In this document: piece after piece, positions 18,129-26,419 of the stretch
How the letters are laid out: the number at the start of each line of letters is the position of its first letter
How positions within the stretch are numbered: the first letter of the stretch is position 1
Assembly (NCBI GenBank): GCA_963746885.1
Contig: CAVVDM010000018.1
Location: forward strand, 310,001-374,000
Direction: 5' to 3'
Source: DATARH01 sp963746885
GTDB taxonomy: Bacteria > Pseudomonadota > Alphaproteobacteria > ATCC43930 > CGMCC-115725
Length of the DNA stretch: 64,000 bases
Made by a program: the position numbers and the translations under genes
The notes under the pieces: generated by a model
What the model was told of the DNA's origin: nothing
The model's input: the letters and a program-made list of their open reading frames with translations, nothing else
The model's database searches: none

Positions 18129-18141
18129 CGGAGCGCGCTGG

Positions 18142-19326
18142 GTGCCGGCAAGCCACATCGTCGCGATCCCGTCGTGGTATTCGAGCGGACGCGGCTCGGG
18201 CGGCGGCTATTTCCGCGACCAGGCGCTGGCCTTGCAATCGGCCGGGCACCGGGTCGCGATCCTGGCGCCCGACATCTACACCAGCCGCGACCTGCGCGCC
18301 GGCCGGGTTTCCCGCGCCGCGAGCGACGGCATCGTCGTCGAAGAGGACGGCGTCGCGGTCTACCGGCGGGCCCGGCGCGTGCGGATGCCGCGGCTGCCCT
18401 ACCGCAACGCGCTGGCGTGGTCATGGTGTGGCCTCGGCCTGTTCGCCGCCTATGTGGCGCGCAACGGCATCCCCGACCTCGTGCACGCCCACTGCTGCCT
18501 CAATGCCGGGGTCCTGGCAGCGCTGATCAGGGCGCGCCACGGCGTGCCGTTCGTCGTCACCGAGCACAGCACCGGCTTCGCCCAGGACCGGCTGCGCTGG
18601 TGGGAGCGCGACCTCGTCCGCCGGGTGATCCGCCGCGCCGATGCCCGCGTCGCGGTCAGCCCGCACCTTGCGGGCCTGCTTGAGCGCCAGTATCCCGGCA
18701 GCGCCTGGGCCTATATGCCGAACATCCTCGGCGAGGCGTTTCGGATGCCGGCCGCCGGCGTCGCCCGACCCGAGCCGCCCGGGCGGCCGTTTGTCTTTCT
18801 GTGCGCGGCGCGGCTGGTGCCGGTCAAAAACCATGCCCTGCTGATCGAGGCCTTCGCCGACGCGTTTGCCGGCGACACGACGACCCGGCTGCATCTGGCC
18901 GGCGAGGGGCCTCTGCAGGCCGAGCTTGCCGGCCTCGCCGCCGAGCATGGCGTCGCGGCGCAGGTCGCATTTCACGGCAATTTGCCGGCCGAGCAGCTGC
19001 GCGCGGCGATGCAGCAGGCGGACGCGTTTGTGCTGGCCAGCGACGTCGAGACGTTCGGGGTGGTCGTGATCGAGGCGCAGGCGGCCGGGCTGCCGGTGGT
19101 GTGCACCGCCAGCGGCGGCCCCGACCACCTGATCGACGCGGCGAACGGCCGGATCGTCCCGACCGGCGACCGGCCGGCATTGTGCCGGGCCCTGGCCGAG
19201 ATGCGCCGGCGCGCGCCCTGCTACGACCGAGCGCTTATTTCGGCCGAGGCGATAAGCCGCTTCGGCCCCGAGGCGTTCCTCCGCGGCTTCGCCAAAGTCG
19301 CCGCGGTGGCGGAACGGGCTTTCTGA
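18142..19326 (+). CDS. Family 4 glycosyltransferase
   Basis: A 394-residue GT-B enzyme. The GTG at 18142 opens directly into the first strand (HIVAIPSWYSSGRGSGGGYF), as expected for this fold. The C-terminal Rossmann half has FLCAARLVPVKNHALLIEAF, the donor-binding VAFHGNLPAEQL, and the E-x7-E motif in DVETFGVVVIEAQAAGLPV. It would transfer a sugar from a nucleotide donor to an unknown acceptor. It starts 13 bases after the amidase, so co-transcription is possible, but no polysaccharide locus surrounds it. Confidence 0.87.
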   Translation: MPASHIVAIPSWYSSGRGSGGGYFRDQALALQSAGHRVAILAPDIYTSRDLRAGRVSRAASDGIVVEEDGVAVYRRARRVRMPRLPYRNALAWSWCGLGLFAAYVARNGIPDLVHAHCCLNAGVLAALIRARHGVPFVVTEHSTGFAQDRLRWWERDLVRRVIRRADARVAVSPHLAGLLERQYPGSAWAYMPNILGEAFRMPAAGVARPEPPGRPFVFLCAARLVPVKNHALLIEAFADAFAGDTTTRLHLAGEGPLQAELAGLAAEHGVAAQVAFHGNLPAEQLRAAMQQADAFVLASDVETFGVVVIEAQAAGLPVVCTASGGPDHLIDAANGRIVPTGDRPALCRALAEMRRRAPCYDRALISAEAISRFGPEAFLRGFAKVAAVAERAF

Positions 19327-19351
19327 CGGTATCGTCGGCTTTAGCAGAGAT

Positions 19352-20398
19352 ATGGGGCATCCGATGGCAGCTCCGGCACGACCCTATTGGACCGGGCATC
19401 TGAAGCTCTCGCTGGTCACCGTCGCGGTGCGACTCTACACCGCGACGACCGAGCGCGAGCGCGTCCGGTTTCACCAGATCCACGCGCCCTCGGGCGAGCG
19501 CGTCCGGCAACAGCTCGTGGTGCCGGGGATCGGCCCGGTCGAGCGCGACGACATCGTCAAGGGCTACGAATACGAGAAGGGCCGCTACGTCACGGTCGAT
19601 CCGGAAGACGTCAAGCGGCTGCGGCTCGAAACCACCGACACAATCGACATCGTCGAGTTCGTCGACGGCATCGACCCGATCTATTTCGACACGCCCTATT
19701 ATCTGGTGCCCGACGGCAGCGTCGCCGAGGAGGGCTATCGCGTCATCCGCGAGGCGCTGCGCCAGAGCGGCAAGATTGCGGTCGGCCAACTCGTCATCAA
19801 CGGGCAGGAGCGGGTCATCGCGATCCGGCCGCTCGGCACGGGCCTCCTCGGCAATTCGCTGCGCTACGCTGACGAAATCCGCCAGCCGGACGATTATTTC
19901 CGCTCGATCGCGGCCGACGCGGTCGACGAGGATCAGCTGGCGATCATGGACCAGATCATCGCGCGCAAGACCCGGCCGTTCGATCCCGGCCGCTTTGTCG
20001 ACCACTACCAGGCCGCGTTGCGCGAACTGATCGACGAGAAGCTCGCCGGTACGCTGCCGCCGCAGGCGCCGGAGCGGCGTCCGGCCCAGGTCATCAACCT
20101 GATGGAAGCGCTGAAGCGCAGCCTGGCCGAGGAGGAGGAAGAAGGAGCCGCCGCGCCGACGCCCAAGCGGCGGGCCACGAAACAGCCGGCCGCGCCCGAC
20201 GAGCTGGTACGCATACCGCATGAGGGCCGAACTGCCGAGCCGCCGCCGCGTCGACGCAAGGCCGTCGCGCCGACCGGCCAGCGCAGCCTCTTGCTGCCGG
20301 TCCAGGGTGGCCGCGGCAAGCCCGCCGAGAGCGAGCAAGTCGAGCCGGCTGCCGCGGAGCCGGCCGCCGGCGCGCCGAAGCGGCGCAAGCGGGCGTAA
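19352..20398 (+). CDS. ku: Ku: DNA double-strand-break end-binding protein (NHEJ)
   Basis: A 348-residue bacterial Ku homodimer subunit. The core is present: YWTGHLKLSLVTVAVRLYTA at the start, then VERDDIVKGYEYEKGRYV and the bridge region up to about residue 255. The C-terminal tail (about residues 260-348) is long, basic and rich in Ala, Pro, Lys and Arg, as in Ku proteins whose tails bind DNA and recruit LigD. Either ATG (19352 or 19364) is possible; the second has GGGG at six bases. No ligD lies in the window. Confidence 0.92.
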   Translation: MGHPMAAPARPYWTGHLKLSLVTVAVRLYTATTERERVRFHQIHAPSGERVRQQLVVPGIGPVERDDIVKGYEYEKGRYVTVDPEDVKRLRLETTDTIDIVEFVDGIDPIYFDTPYYLVPDGSVAEEGYRVIREALRQSGKIAVGQLVINGQERVIAIRPLGTGLLGNSLRYADEIRQPDDYFRSIAADAVDEDQLAIMDQIIARKTRPFDPGRFVDHYQAALRELIDEKLAGTLPPQAPERRPAQVINLMEALKRSLAEEEEEGAAAPTPKRRATKQPAAPDELVRIPHEGRTAEPPPRRRKAVAPTGQRSLLLPVQGGRGKPAESEQVEPAAAEPAAGAPKRRKRA

Positions 20399-20401
20399 CG
20401 G

Positions 20402-21283
20402 TCAGAGGAATTCCCGCAGCAGGTCGAGGAACACCTGCAGCCGGTCGTGGTGCACCCAGTGGCCGGCACCCTCGACCGAGACGACGCGGGCATTCTGGAA
20501 GTGCCGCATGCGGCCGTCGTTTTCCGGGTTCCGGGCCCAGCTTTCCTTGCCGTAGACCAGCAGGGTCGGGCAGCTGATCCGGCCCCACAGTTCCTCGATC
20601 TCGCTCTGGCTCATGCCGTAGGCGGAATCGGCGCGGACATAATTGTCGAACTTCCAGCTATAGGTGCCGTCCTCGTTCTGGTTGACGCCGTACTGGGTCA
20701 GGTGGCGCGCCTGCTCCGGCGAGAGGTGGCTGTTGGCCTCGTGCATGCGCTTGAACGCGTCCTCGATTGACGCGTAGCGGCGCGGCAGCCGGCCGGACAG
20801 CGCGCGCTGCTCGTCGATCCATTTCTGCATGCGCTCGGCAATCGAGAGAGCGGACCGCACCGCCATCTGCTGCGGCGTCGGGCCCAGCCCCTCGATCGCG
20901 ACGAGGCGGCGTACCTTGTCCGGATAAATCCCGGTGTAGCGGATCGCAATGTTGCCGCCGAGCGAGTGCGCGACGATCGTGACCGGCGCCAGCTCCTGCT
21001 GGTGGATCAGCTGGGCGAGGTCGTAGACATAAGCGGCGGTCGTATAATTGCCGTCGGGCGACCATTGGCTGTCGCCATGCCCGCGCAAATCGGGCGCCAG
21101 GACATGCCAGTGCTGGCGCAATTCGGAGGCGACCCAATCCCAGTTGCGGCAATGGTCGCGCCCGCCATGGACGAGCAATAAGGGCGGCGCGGTCGGGTTG
21201 CCCCAATCGACGTAGTGCAGCCGCAAGCGCTGCGAGAAGTAGATCCGCGAGGTCGGGCCGGAGCTGTCGAGATCGATCGCCAT
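20402..21283 (-). CDS. Alpha/beta hydrolase
   Basis: A 293-residue alpha/beta-hydrolase. The oxyanion strand is PPLLLVHGGRDHCRNWDWV, the nucleophile elbow is VAHSLGGN (Ser), and the acid lies in LLVYGKESWARNPEND. The general base is the His of GAGHWVHHDRL. A lid domain of about 80 residues separates elbow and acid. The ATG at 21283 is preferred because it starts right before the core. It converges on ku with only three bases between stops, so the two transcripts must overlap at their ends. The substrate is unknown. Confidence 0.86.
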   Translation of the reverse strand: MAIDLDSSGPTSRIYFSQRLRLHYVDWGNPTAPPLLLVHGGRDHCRNWDWVASELRQHWHVLAPDLRGHGDSQWSPDGNYTTAAYVYDLAQLIHQQELAPVTIVAHSLGGNIAIRYTGIYPDKVRRLVAIEGLGPTPQQMAVRSALSIAERMQKWIDEQRALSGRLPRRYASIEDAFKRMHEANSHLSPEQARHLTQYGVNQNEDGTYSWKFDNYVRADSAYGMSQSEIEELWGRISCPTLLVYGKESWARNPENDGRMRHFQNARVVSVEGAGHWVHHDRLQVFLDLLREFL

Positions 21284-21668
21284 CAGGTGCCTGCCGCAAT
21301 AACCGACACACAAAGACCCCCGCGCACCATAGCGTCAAGCCCTTAGGCATGAGGCGAGGCGTCGAGCGGGGGCCCACTGTGCGAAGATCGACTTCGCGCC
21401 CGGACATCGCGTCCAGGCTATCTCTTGGACTTTTCCCTCGGTTGCCGATGCCAAGGGGTCGGCAACTGGGAACTACCGGGTGGTGTCATGCTTCTTGCAC
21501 ACCCTCCTGCTGCGTTGACGACACTCTGAATCTGGTATCGCGCTGCCGCCTGTGCAAGAGCAAAGCAATCCCGGAAAACAGGCAAATGTTCTCAGGGTAA
21601 TGCAACCGTCCCGCGATTGCCGGCCTTGTTCGCGATCTCGCTGCGCGCGCTGACGCGCTCGTTCGGGT
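21284..21668. other. Intergenic, no gene recognised
   Basis: About 385 bases between two minus-strand genes. Short open frames here have no family resemblance. It should contain the promoter of the alpha/beta hydrolase. A GGCGGGTT/AACCCGCC inverted repeat (21683-21709) lies just inside the end of the neighbouring gene and may help terminate its transcript, though no T-run follows. Confidence 0.35.
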
Positions 21669-22895
21669 TCAGGGTTTCCCGCGGCGGGTTCTCGGCGATT
21701 GAACCCGCCGGGCGGCACAATCCGGGTCGGGGCCCGTGCCGTAATCGTGCCACAAGCAGCGGGCGGTCTCGATCGAACTCAGTGTCCGGTTGCGCAGGGT
21801 CTCGAGTGCCTGAGGATTGTCGACGGTCGCCGCCCCGAGGTGAAAGCTGTCGCGCAGCCCGGCACCGTCCTTTTCGGCGTCGATCGCGTAGGCCTGGAGC
21901 AGAAAGCGGCGCGGCACGTCGTGCGGATCCCCGATCTCGTCGAACGCGGTGACGATCATCCGCCGCTGTCCGGGATTATCCGGCGCGAGGAGGACCGGTG
22001 CGTCGAGTTCGAGGCTGCGCTCTGGCGGCAGCCCCGTCACCAGGGCAAGCAGCGACCAGCCGGCGTAGACATCGCTGCTGATCCCGGTGACCCGCGCCGT
22101 GGGGCCCGCCGCGGGCGCCATCGGCATCGCGTCTTCGAGCGGCGGCCCGGCAGCGGCGGACTTGAGCAGGCGCGCCAGCGCGAGGCCGGCCACGCTGTAT
22201 TGCATCGCCGGCGGGGCCGGGATCGGCGGCGGCGCGACGGTGTCCCACTGGGCGCGGAAGAATCGCAGCAGGTTGGCCTTGACGTTGCGGAACGCGATCG
22301 GCAACGCCGCGGGCGGCAGACCGACCGCATCGGCGATCTCCTTGGGTGTCACGTCCGAGGCGTAGAGAAAGAGCGCCAGCGCGCGCTGCCGCGCCGGCAA
22401 AGCGCCAAGCCAGGAATCGATCTCCGACGAGGACAATTCCTCGGACAGATCGGCGGCCGTCGCCTTTTGCGTCTGCGTCTCGCTGTAGCGCTTCTCGGGA
22501 TCCTGCAGCCGCTTGATCGTCGCGGCGCGAATCATCTCGACGACCATGCCGAGGCGGTCAATGTCCGCGGTCGCGGCGATCTTTGTGCAGGCGCCGATCA
22601 TATCGTCGAGCGCGTCCTGGATCGAATCGTCGATCAGATCGGGCGAAAACAGGCCGCCCTCATATTTGATCGTTGTGCGGACCGTGAGGCTGATCAGCCC
22701 GAACAGGCGATCCTCCTCGTTATGGCGCAGCGTCTGCGCGCACATCCTGTCAAGCAGCAGCGCGGCGGCCGGACGCGCCTCGGCCGGCAGGACGGCCAGC
22801 GGCCAGCAGGCAATGGCCAGCGCCCACGGCAGCCACCGGGCAGCCCTGGAAAGCCGGCACGCCGCGATGGATGCACCGCCAAGCCTCGACCGCAT
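21669..22895 (-). CDS. Exported protein with sigma-70-like region
   Basis: A 408-residue protein of unusual make-up. The N-terminus looks like a Sec signal (WLPWALAIACWPLAVLPAEA, residues about 21-40). Next comes an ECF-sigma-like order: a helical region with DLIDDSIQDALDDMI (about 85-100), then LGALPARQRALALFLYASD followed by VTPKEIADAVGLP (about 160-195), which resembles the region-4 helix-turn-helix. The last 200 residues (Pro-rich linker, then a domain with SLLALVTGLPPERSLELD) match nothing I know. If the signal is real the sigma-like part is outside the cytoplasm and cannot act on RNA polymerase. If it is really a membrane anchor or a mis-set start, it could. The gene has normal local codon use. 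Confidence 0.6.
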   Translation of the reverse strand: MRSRLGGASIAACRLSRAARWLPWALAIACWPLAVLPAEARPAAALLLDRMCAQTLRHNEEDRLFGLISLTVRTTIKYEGGLFSPDLIDDSIQDALDDMIGACTKIAATADIDRLGMVVEMIRAATIKRLQDPEKRYSETQTQKATAADLSEELSSSEIDSWLGALPARQRALALFLYASDVTPKEIADAVGLPPAALPIAFRNVKANLLRFFRAQWDTVAPPPIPAPPAMQYSVAGLALARLLKSAAAGPPLEDAMPMAPAAGPTARVTGISSDVYAGWSLLALVTGLPPERSLELDAPVLLAPDNPGQRRMIVTAFDEIGDPHDVPRRFLLQAYAIDAEKDGAGLRDSFHLGAATVDNPQALETLRNRTLSSIETARCLWHDYGTGPDPDCAARRVQSPRTRRGKP

Positions 22896-23302
22896 CGGAT
22901 GCGTTCCCCCCGGTGGTTCGCAGGCATCGATCTGCCCGCGGGGACAAGCTTCCCGCAGTTGCTGGAGCGAGACAAGCCGCCGCCGTCGCGCGGCTTGTCG
23001 GCCTTTCGGGGCTCAGGGTTTTCGAGGCCGAAATTCGAAGCGACGAATACCGCTATCGCCACCCGCTCAACCTCTCGCTGCGCCGCCTGCCGCGGCGATC
23101 AGACATATCCCCTCCGGTTGGTAGCCATATCGCCACGGCGGGGCAGGGTCATCGCTATCCCGGCAGGGCGGCGCGTGCGAAGGAGAGGAATTTGTCTCTG
23201 TTGTCGAGCATCGTCCCGGCATACTGCGCCCGTCCTGCAAACCGTCTTCGCCTGGGGGCGGAGGCGGCGGGCAGATGTAGTGCCAATTGAGGAGGGATCG
23301 GA
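22896..23302. other. Intergenic region between divergent genes
   Basis: About 400 bases separating the exported sigma-like gene and the VOC gene. No open frame here has recognisable relatives. GAGGAGGG at 23289-23296 is the ribosome-binding site of the VOC gene. The promoters of both genes are expected here but no clear -35/-10 boxes stand out. Confidence 0.35.
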
Positions 23303-23677
23303 ATGTTCAGCCATATCATGGTCGGGAGCAACGACATCGCCCGATCGAGGAAATTCTACGACGCGCTGTTCACCGCGATGGGCGCGCAGCCCGGCACCGA
23401 GGACGCCAATGGTCGCCTGATTTACACGCATAACGGCGGGCGTTTCATGGTGTCCAAACCGATCGACGGCAAGCCGGCCGCTAACGCCAATGGCGGTACG
23501 ATCGGCTTCACGATGAGCAGCGCGGACCAGGCGGCGGCCTGGCACAAGGCCGGCGTCGCCAATGGCGGGACATCGATCGAGGACCCGCCCGGCGTGCGCC
23601 GCGGCGTCGTGTATCTCGCGTATCTTCGCGATCCCGACGGCAACAAGCTGGTCGGGGTTTGCCGCCTGCCCGGCTAG
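23303..23677 (+). CDS. VOC-family (glyoxalase/bleomycin-resistance-like) protein
   Basis: A 124-residue single VOC domain. It begins MFSHIMVGSNDIARSRKFYD, the usual first beta-alpha unit, and ends YLRDPDGNKLVGVCRL, the usual last strand with a metal-ligand position. VOC proteins bind a divalent metal and act as lyases, dioxygenases or resistance proteins. This one most resembles the small glyoxalase-like subfamily of unknown substrate. GAGGAGGGATCGGA lies just upstream, a strong ribosome-binding site. It is monocistronic and ends in a clear terminator. Confidence 0.85.
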   Translation: MFSHIMVGSNDIARSRKFYDALFTAMGAQPGTEDANGRLIYTHNGGRFMVSKPIDGKPAANANGGTIGFTMSSADQAAAWHKAGVANGGTSIEDPPGVRRGVVYLAYLRDPDGNKLVGVCRLPG

Positions 23678-23698
23678 GCAGCCGCGGATCAGATACAA

Positions 23699-23724
23699 GA
23701 GGGCCGTCCGTTTGGGCGGCCCTC
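23699..23724. terminator. Intrinsic terminator between convergent genes
   Basis: GAGGGCCG pairs with CGGCCCTC around a short loop, with extra inner pairs. It sits 22 bases after the VOC stop and 8 before the reductase stop on the other strand, so it probably serves both transcripts. The T-rich tail on the + side is weak (CGCTTGCTT). Confidence 0.75.
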
Positions 23725-23731
23725 GCTTGCT

Positions 23732-24427
23732 TCAGCCGTTCTGCAGGCGATAGCGCAGCCAGACCGCGCCGCCGTCCAACACCTTGCAGCTCGCCAGCGT
23801 CATCGTGCGGATCGGCGCCGCCGTGCCGGCATCCTGTGCGCCCGAGTCGAAGATGCCCGGCGCGCCCGGCGCGCCATCGACGGCGGGGCAGATCGCAAGG
23901 CTGATCTCGTCGATCAGCCCGGCCCGCAGAAACGAGCCGTTCGAGCCGCCGCCACCTTCGAGCAGCAGGCGTTCGATGCCCAGTTCGCGGTTCAGGATCT
24001 CCAGGGCCAACGCCAGATCGAGCTGCTGCTCGCCCGCGAAGATGTAGGAGACGCCATCCCGGCGCAGGCCCGCCAGATGTGCATCGGAGACCCCCTCCGT
24101 CAGCACGACGACGATCGGGTCGCCGCCGATGTCGGAGCGGCCCCAGGCGATTTTGCCGTGCGCGTCGAGCGCGATGCCGTAGGCGGCGGCATTGCGCCGG
24201 GCGAACCAGGTTTCACGCGGATAGGTCTGGTCGGTGTGCACGGGGTAAGCCTCGCCCTTGGCGTATTCGCTGCCGGTTATCCGGCCGATCAGCCAGGAGC
24301 CGCCGCCCAACTCTTCGTGCAGGCGCTCGAAGAGGCCCGGCATGCGGTTCTCGGCCGGTCGCCACCGGCTGCCGAGGATGCGGCCGTCGATGCTCGCGTT
24401 CATGTGGCAGATGACATAAGGCTTCAA
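23732..24427 (-). CDS. RibD C-terminal/dihydrofolate-reductase-fold oxidoreductase
   Basis: A 231-residue NADPH-dependent reductase of the RibD-C superfamily. It starts KPYVICHMNASIDGRI, the normal first strand, has the central GDPIVVVLTEGVSDAHL strand, and the nucleotide-binding LEILNRELGIERLLLEGG. The last strand is MTLASCKVLDGGAVWLRY. Real folate reduction is unlikely; RibD-like and uncharacterised reductases share this pattern. It stands 28 bases downstream of the amidohydrolase, so they may be one transcript. Confidence 0.85.
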   Translation of the reverse strand: MKPYVICHMNASIDGRILGSRWRPAENRMPGLFERLHEELGGGSWLIGRITGSEYAKGEAYPVHTDQTYPRETWFARRNAAAYGIALDAHGKIAWGRSDIGGDPIVVVLTEGVSDAHLAGLRRDGVSYIFAGEQQLDLALALEILNRELGIERLLLEGGGGSNGSFLRAGLIDEISLAICPAVDGAPGAPGIFDSGAQDAGTAAPIRTMTLASCKVLDGGAVWLRYRLQNG

Positions 24428-24455
24428 TCTTGCGTCCCCCGCCTGACGGTCGCGC

Positions 24456-25268
24456 TCATCCGGGAAGACGCCAGCCGACCCAGTTGCACAGGGCTTCGCC
24501 CATGACGAGGTCGAGATCGCGGCCTTTCAGCCACGGCAGTTCCTCGGTGAACACCGTGACGCATTGCCGCCACGAGCAGGGCATCCGCGTGATGTCGGTG
24601 CCCCAGAACGTCCGCTCGGGGCCGAAGGCGTCGAAGACGCGGTGCAGGTGCTCGTGGAAGCTGCGGAACGGGTACGCGTCTTCGGCGTAGCCGGGCTGGC
24701 CGGTGGCCTTCACCGCAACATTCGGGTGTTTGGCGAGAGCCAGAAGTTCGGGCTGGAAGCGATAGGCGCTTTCGCCACGGCTACCGGGCGGCACGGCCAT
24801 GTGGTCGACGATCAGCTTAAGCCCCGGGTGACGCTCGGCGATCTGACCGACGGTCGGCAGGAACAGCGCAGCGGCAAGCGCCACCGGCACGCCGGCCTGC
24901 TCGGCCGCCGGCCACAGCCAGTCGAGGCTCCCGTCGGTCATCCACTCCCGCTTGTGCCGCTCGTTGAAATAGAAGCGCAAGCCGAGCATGCCCGGCCGCT
25001 CTTTCCAATGCGCTACGAGGTCAGGGCCGTTCGGGTCATCGAGATAGAACCACCCCATGATCGCGAAGCGGTCGGGGTATTGGCGCACCGCCGCTTGCGC
25101 CAGTTCGTTCGAGTCGGGATCCCACAGCACCGGGTGGATCAGCGCCCGGTCGACGCCGGCTGAGTCCATGGCGGCGATTGCCTGCTCCGCGGAGTACGGC
25201 TCCTGACGATGTGGCGGGGACGGTGTACCCTTTACCCAGAGGTGAATCTGGCCGTCGACGATCAGCAT
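24456..25268 (-). CDS. Amidohydrolase family 2 (TIM-barrel) metal-dependent hydrolase
   Basis: A 270-residue enzyme of the 2-pyrone-4,6-dicarboxylate lactonase/ACMSD-like group. The first strand holds QIHLW (DxHxH replaced by QIHL), a common variant. LIVDHMAVPP provides the mid-barrel His and FWGTDITRMPCSW the catalytic Asp. I use the ATG at 25268, which has GAAGGG about nine bases upstream; another ATG lies three codons earlier. The substrate is unknown. It is divergent from the alpha/beta hydrolase at 25604. Confidence 0.85.
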   Translation of the reverse strand: MLIVDGQIHLWVKGTPSPPHRQEPYSAEQAIAAMDSAGVDRALIHPVLWDPDSNELAQAAVRQYPDRFAIMGWFYLDDPNGPDLVAHWKERPGMLGLRFYFNERHKREWMTDGSLDWLWPAAEQAGVPVALAAALFLPTVGQIAERHPGLKLIVDHMAVPPGSRGESAYRFQPELLALAKHPNVAVKATGQPGYAEDAYPFRSFHEHLHRVFDAFGPERTFWGTDITRMPCSWRQCVTVFTEELPWLKGRDLDLVMGEALCNWVGWRLPG

Positions 25269-25603
25269 CTGGTGCATCCCTTCGATCTGAAGATACCCAA
25301 GTCGCCGATGATACGCCGATGGCGGAAATCCGCCGATACGCCAAAGCGGTTTCAAAAGGGGCCACTGGCGCGACGACCGAAATCGCGGCAGAGGCCTGCG
25401 CACCGTGGCGGCCGACCGGGCGCTTCGACCGCCAGCCGCTCCGCTGCAGGCGAATTCCGTTGCCCAAGGCCCTCTGCCGCGCAATCCTCGCCGGAGGATT
25501 ACCCGGGGCCGGGGTAATTCGATTTTTTGGGCGGAAGCCGACATCATCGATCGAGCGGCGCCCGCGCGAAGGCGTCAAACCACACAACACTAGGGAGAAT
25601 GCG
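25269..25603. other. Intergenic region between divergent hydrolase genes
   Basis: About 335 bases. Frames through it are only upstream extensions of the two hydrolases, without family resemblance. TAGGGAG at 25591-25597 is the ribosome-binding site of the + gene. Confidence 0.4.
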
Positions 25604-26386
25604 ATGCCGTTCTACCAAAAAGGCGACGTCCGCATCCATTACGAGGAGGCTGGCTCGGGTTTTCCGCTGCTGGTCATCCCCGGCGGCGGCCTCAACTCGA
25701 CGGTCGCGGGGCTGGCGACCCACCCGTTCAACCCGTTCGACGAGTTCAAGGGCGAGTTTCGCGTCATCGCGGCGGATTTGCGCAATGCCAAGGGTGGCGA
25801 ATCGACCGGACCGCTGGATGTGGACCGGCCGTGGGACGCCTATACCGACGACCACATCGGCCTGATGGACCATCTCGGCATCGACAAGTTCATGGTGCTG
25901 GGCTTCTGCATCGGCGGCCCGTTCATCTGGAACCTGCTGAAGCGGACCGGCGGCCGCGTCGTCGCGGCGGTGCCGGCGCAGCCCAGCGGCTACCGCCCGG
26001 AGATGCCCGGCCTCTCGTACAACAACAACATGAAGGGCTGGGGTCCCGAGCTGTGCGCCCGGCGGCCCGACATCACGATGGCGATGGTCGACACGTTCCT
26101 CAGCAACATGTACGGCGGCGCCCGCGCCGACTTTGTGTACACCGTGACGCGCGATTTCGTGCGCAACTGCCGGACGCCGATCCTGGTGTTGCCTGACGAC
26201 GTCCCGGCGCACCCCTACGCCGTGGCGATGGAGGTTGTGCGCCTCGCGCCCAATGCGCAGGTAAGCCTTTATCCGTGGAAGGATACCGCGGACAAGATTC
26301 CGCTGGCGGTGCGCCACGTGCGCACCTTCCTGCGCGCCCATCGGCCGGCGGCAATAGCGCCATCTATAGTGGCCGCTGCCCAATAG
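25604..26386 (+). CDS. Alpha/beta hydrolase with a cysteine nucleophile position
   Basis: A 260-residue alpha/beta hydrolase. The strand before the elbow is FMVLGFCIGGPFIW, so the nucleophile position holds Cys instead of Ser (G-x-C-x-G), as in dienelactone hydrolases. The acid is likely within ILVLPDDVPAHPYA. The segment SYNNNMKGWGPELCARRPD is typical of a proteobacterial subfamily of unknown substrate. The ATG at 25604 has AGGGAG upstream, and the reading frame in front is non-coding. An LLM-type oxidoreductase follows 33 bases later, and the two probably act in one degradative route. Confidence 0.85.
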   Translation: MPFYQKGDVRIHYEEAGSGFPLLVIPGGGLNSTVAGLATHPFNPFDEFKGEFRVIAADLRNAKGGESTGPLDVDRPWDAYTDDHIGLMDHLGIDKFMVLGFCIGGPFIWNLLKRTGGRVVAAVPAQPSGYRPEMPGLSYNNNMKGWGPELCARRPDITMAMVDTFLSNMYGGARADFVYTVTRDFVRNCRTPILVLPDDVPAHPYAVAMEVVRLAPNAQVSLYPWKDTADKIPLAVRHVRTFLRAHRPAAIAPSIVAAAQ

Positions 26387-26419
26387 AGCCCGATAGGTCG
26401 GTGCCGGAAGGACGAGGCG

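Noticed and set aside
21699..23420. 573-codon open frame on + strand
   Set aside because: Antisense shadow of the exported sigma-like gene running into the VOC leader; no family resemblance.
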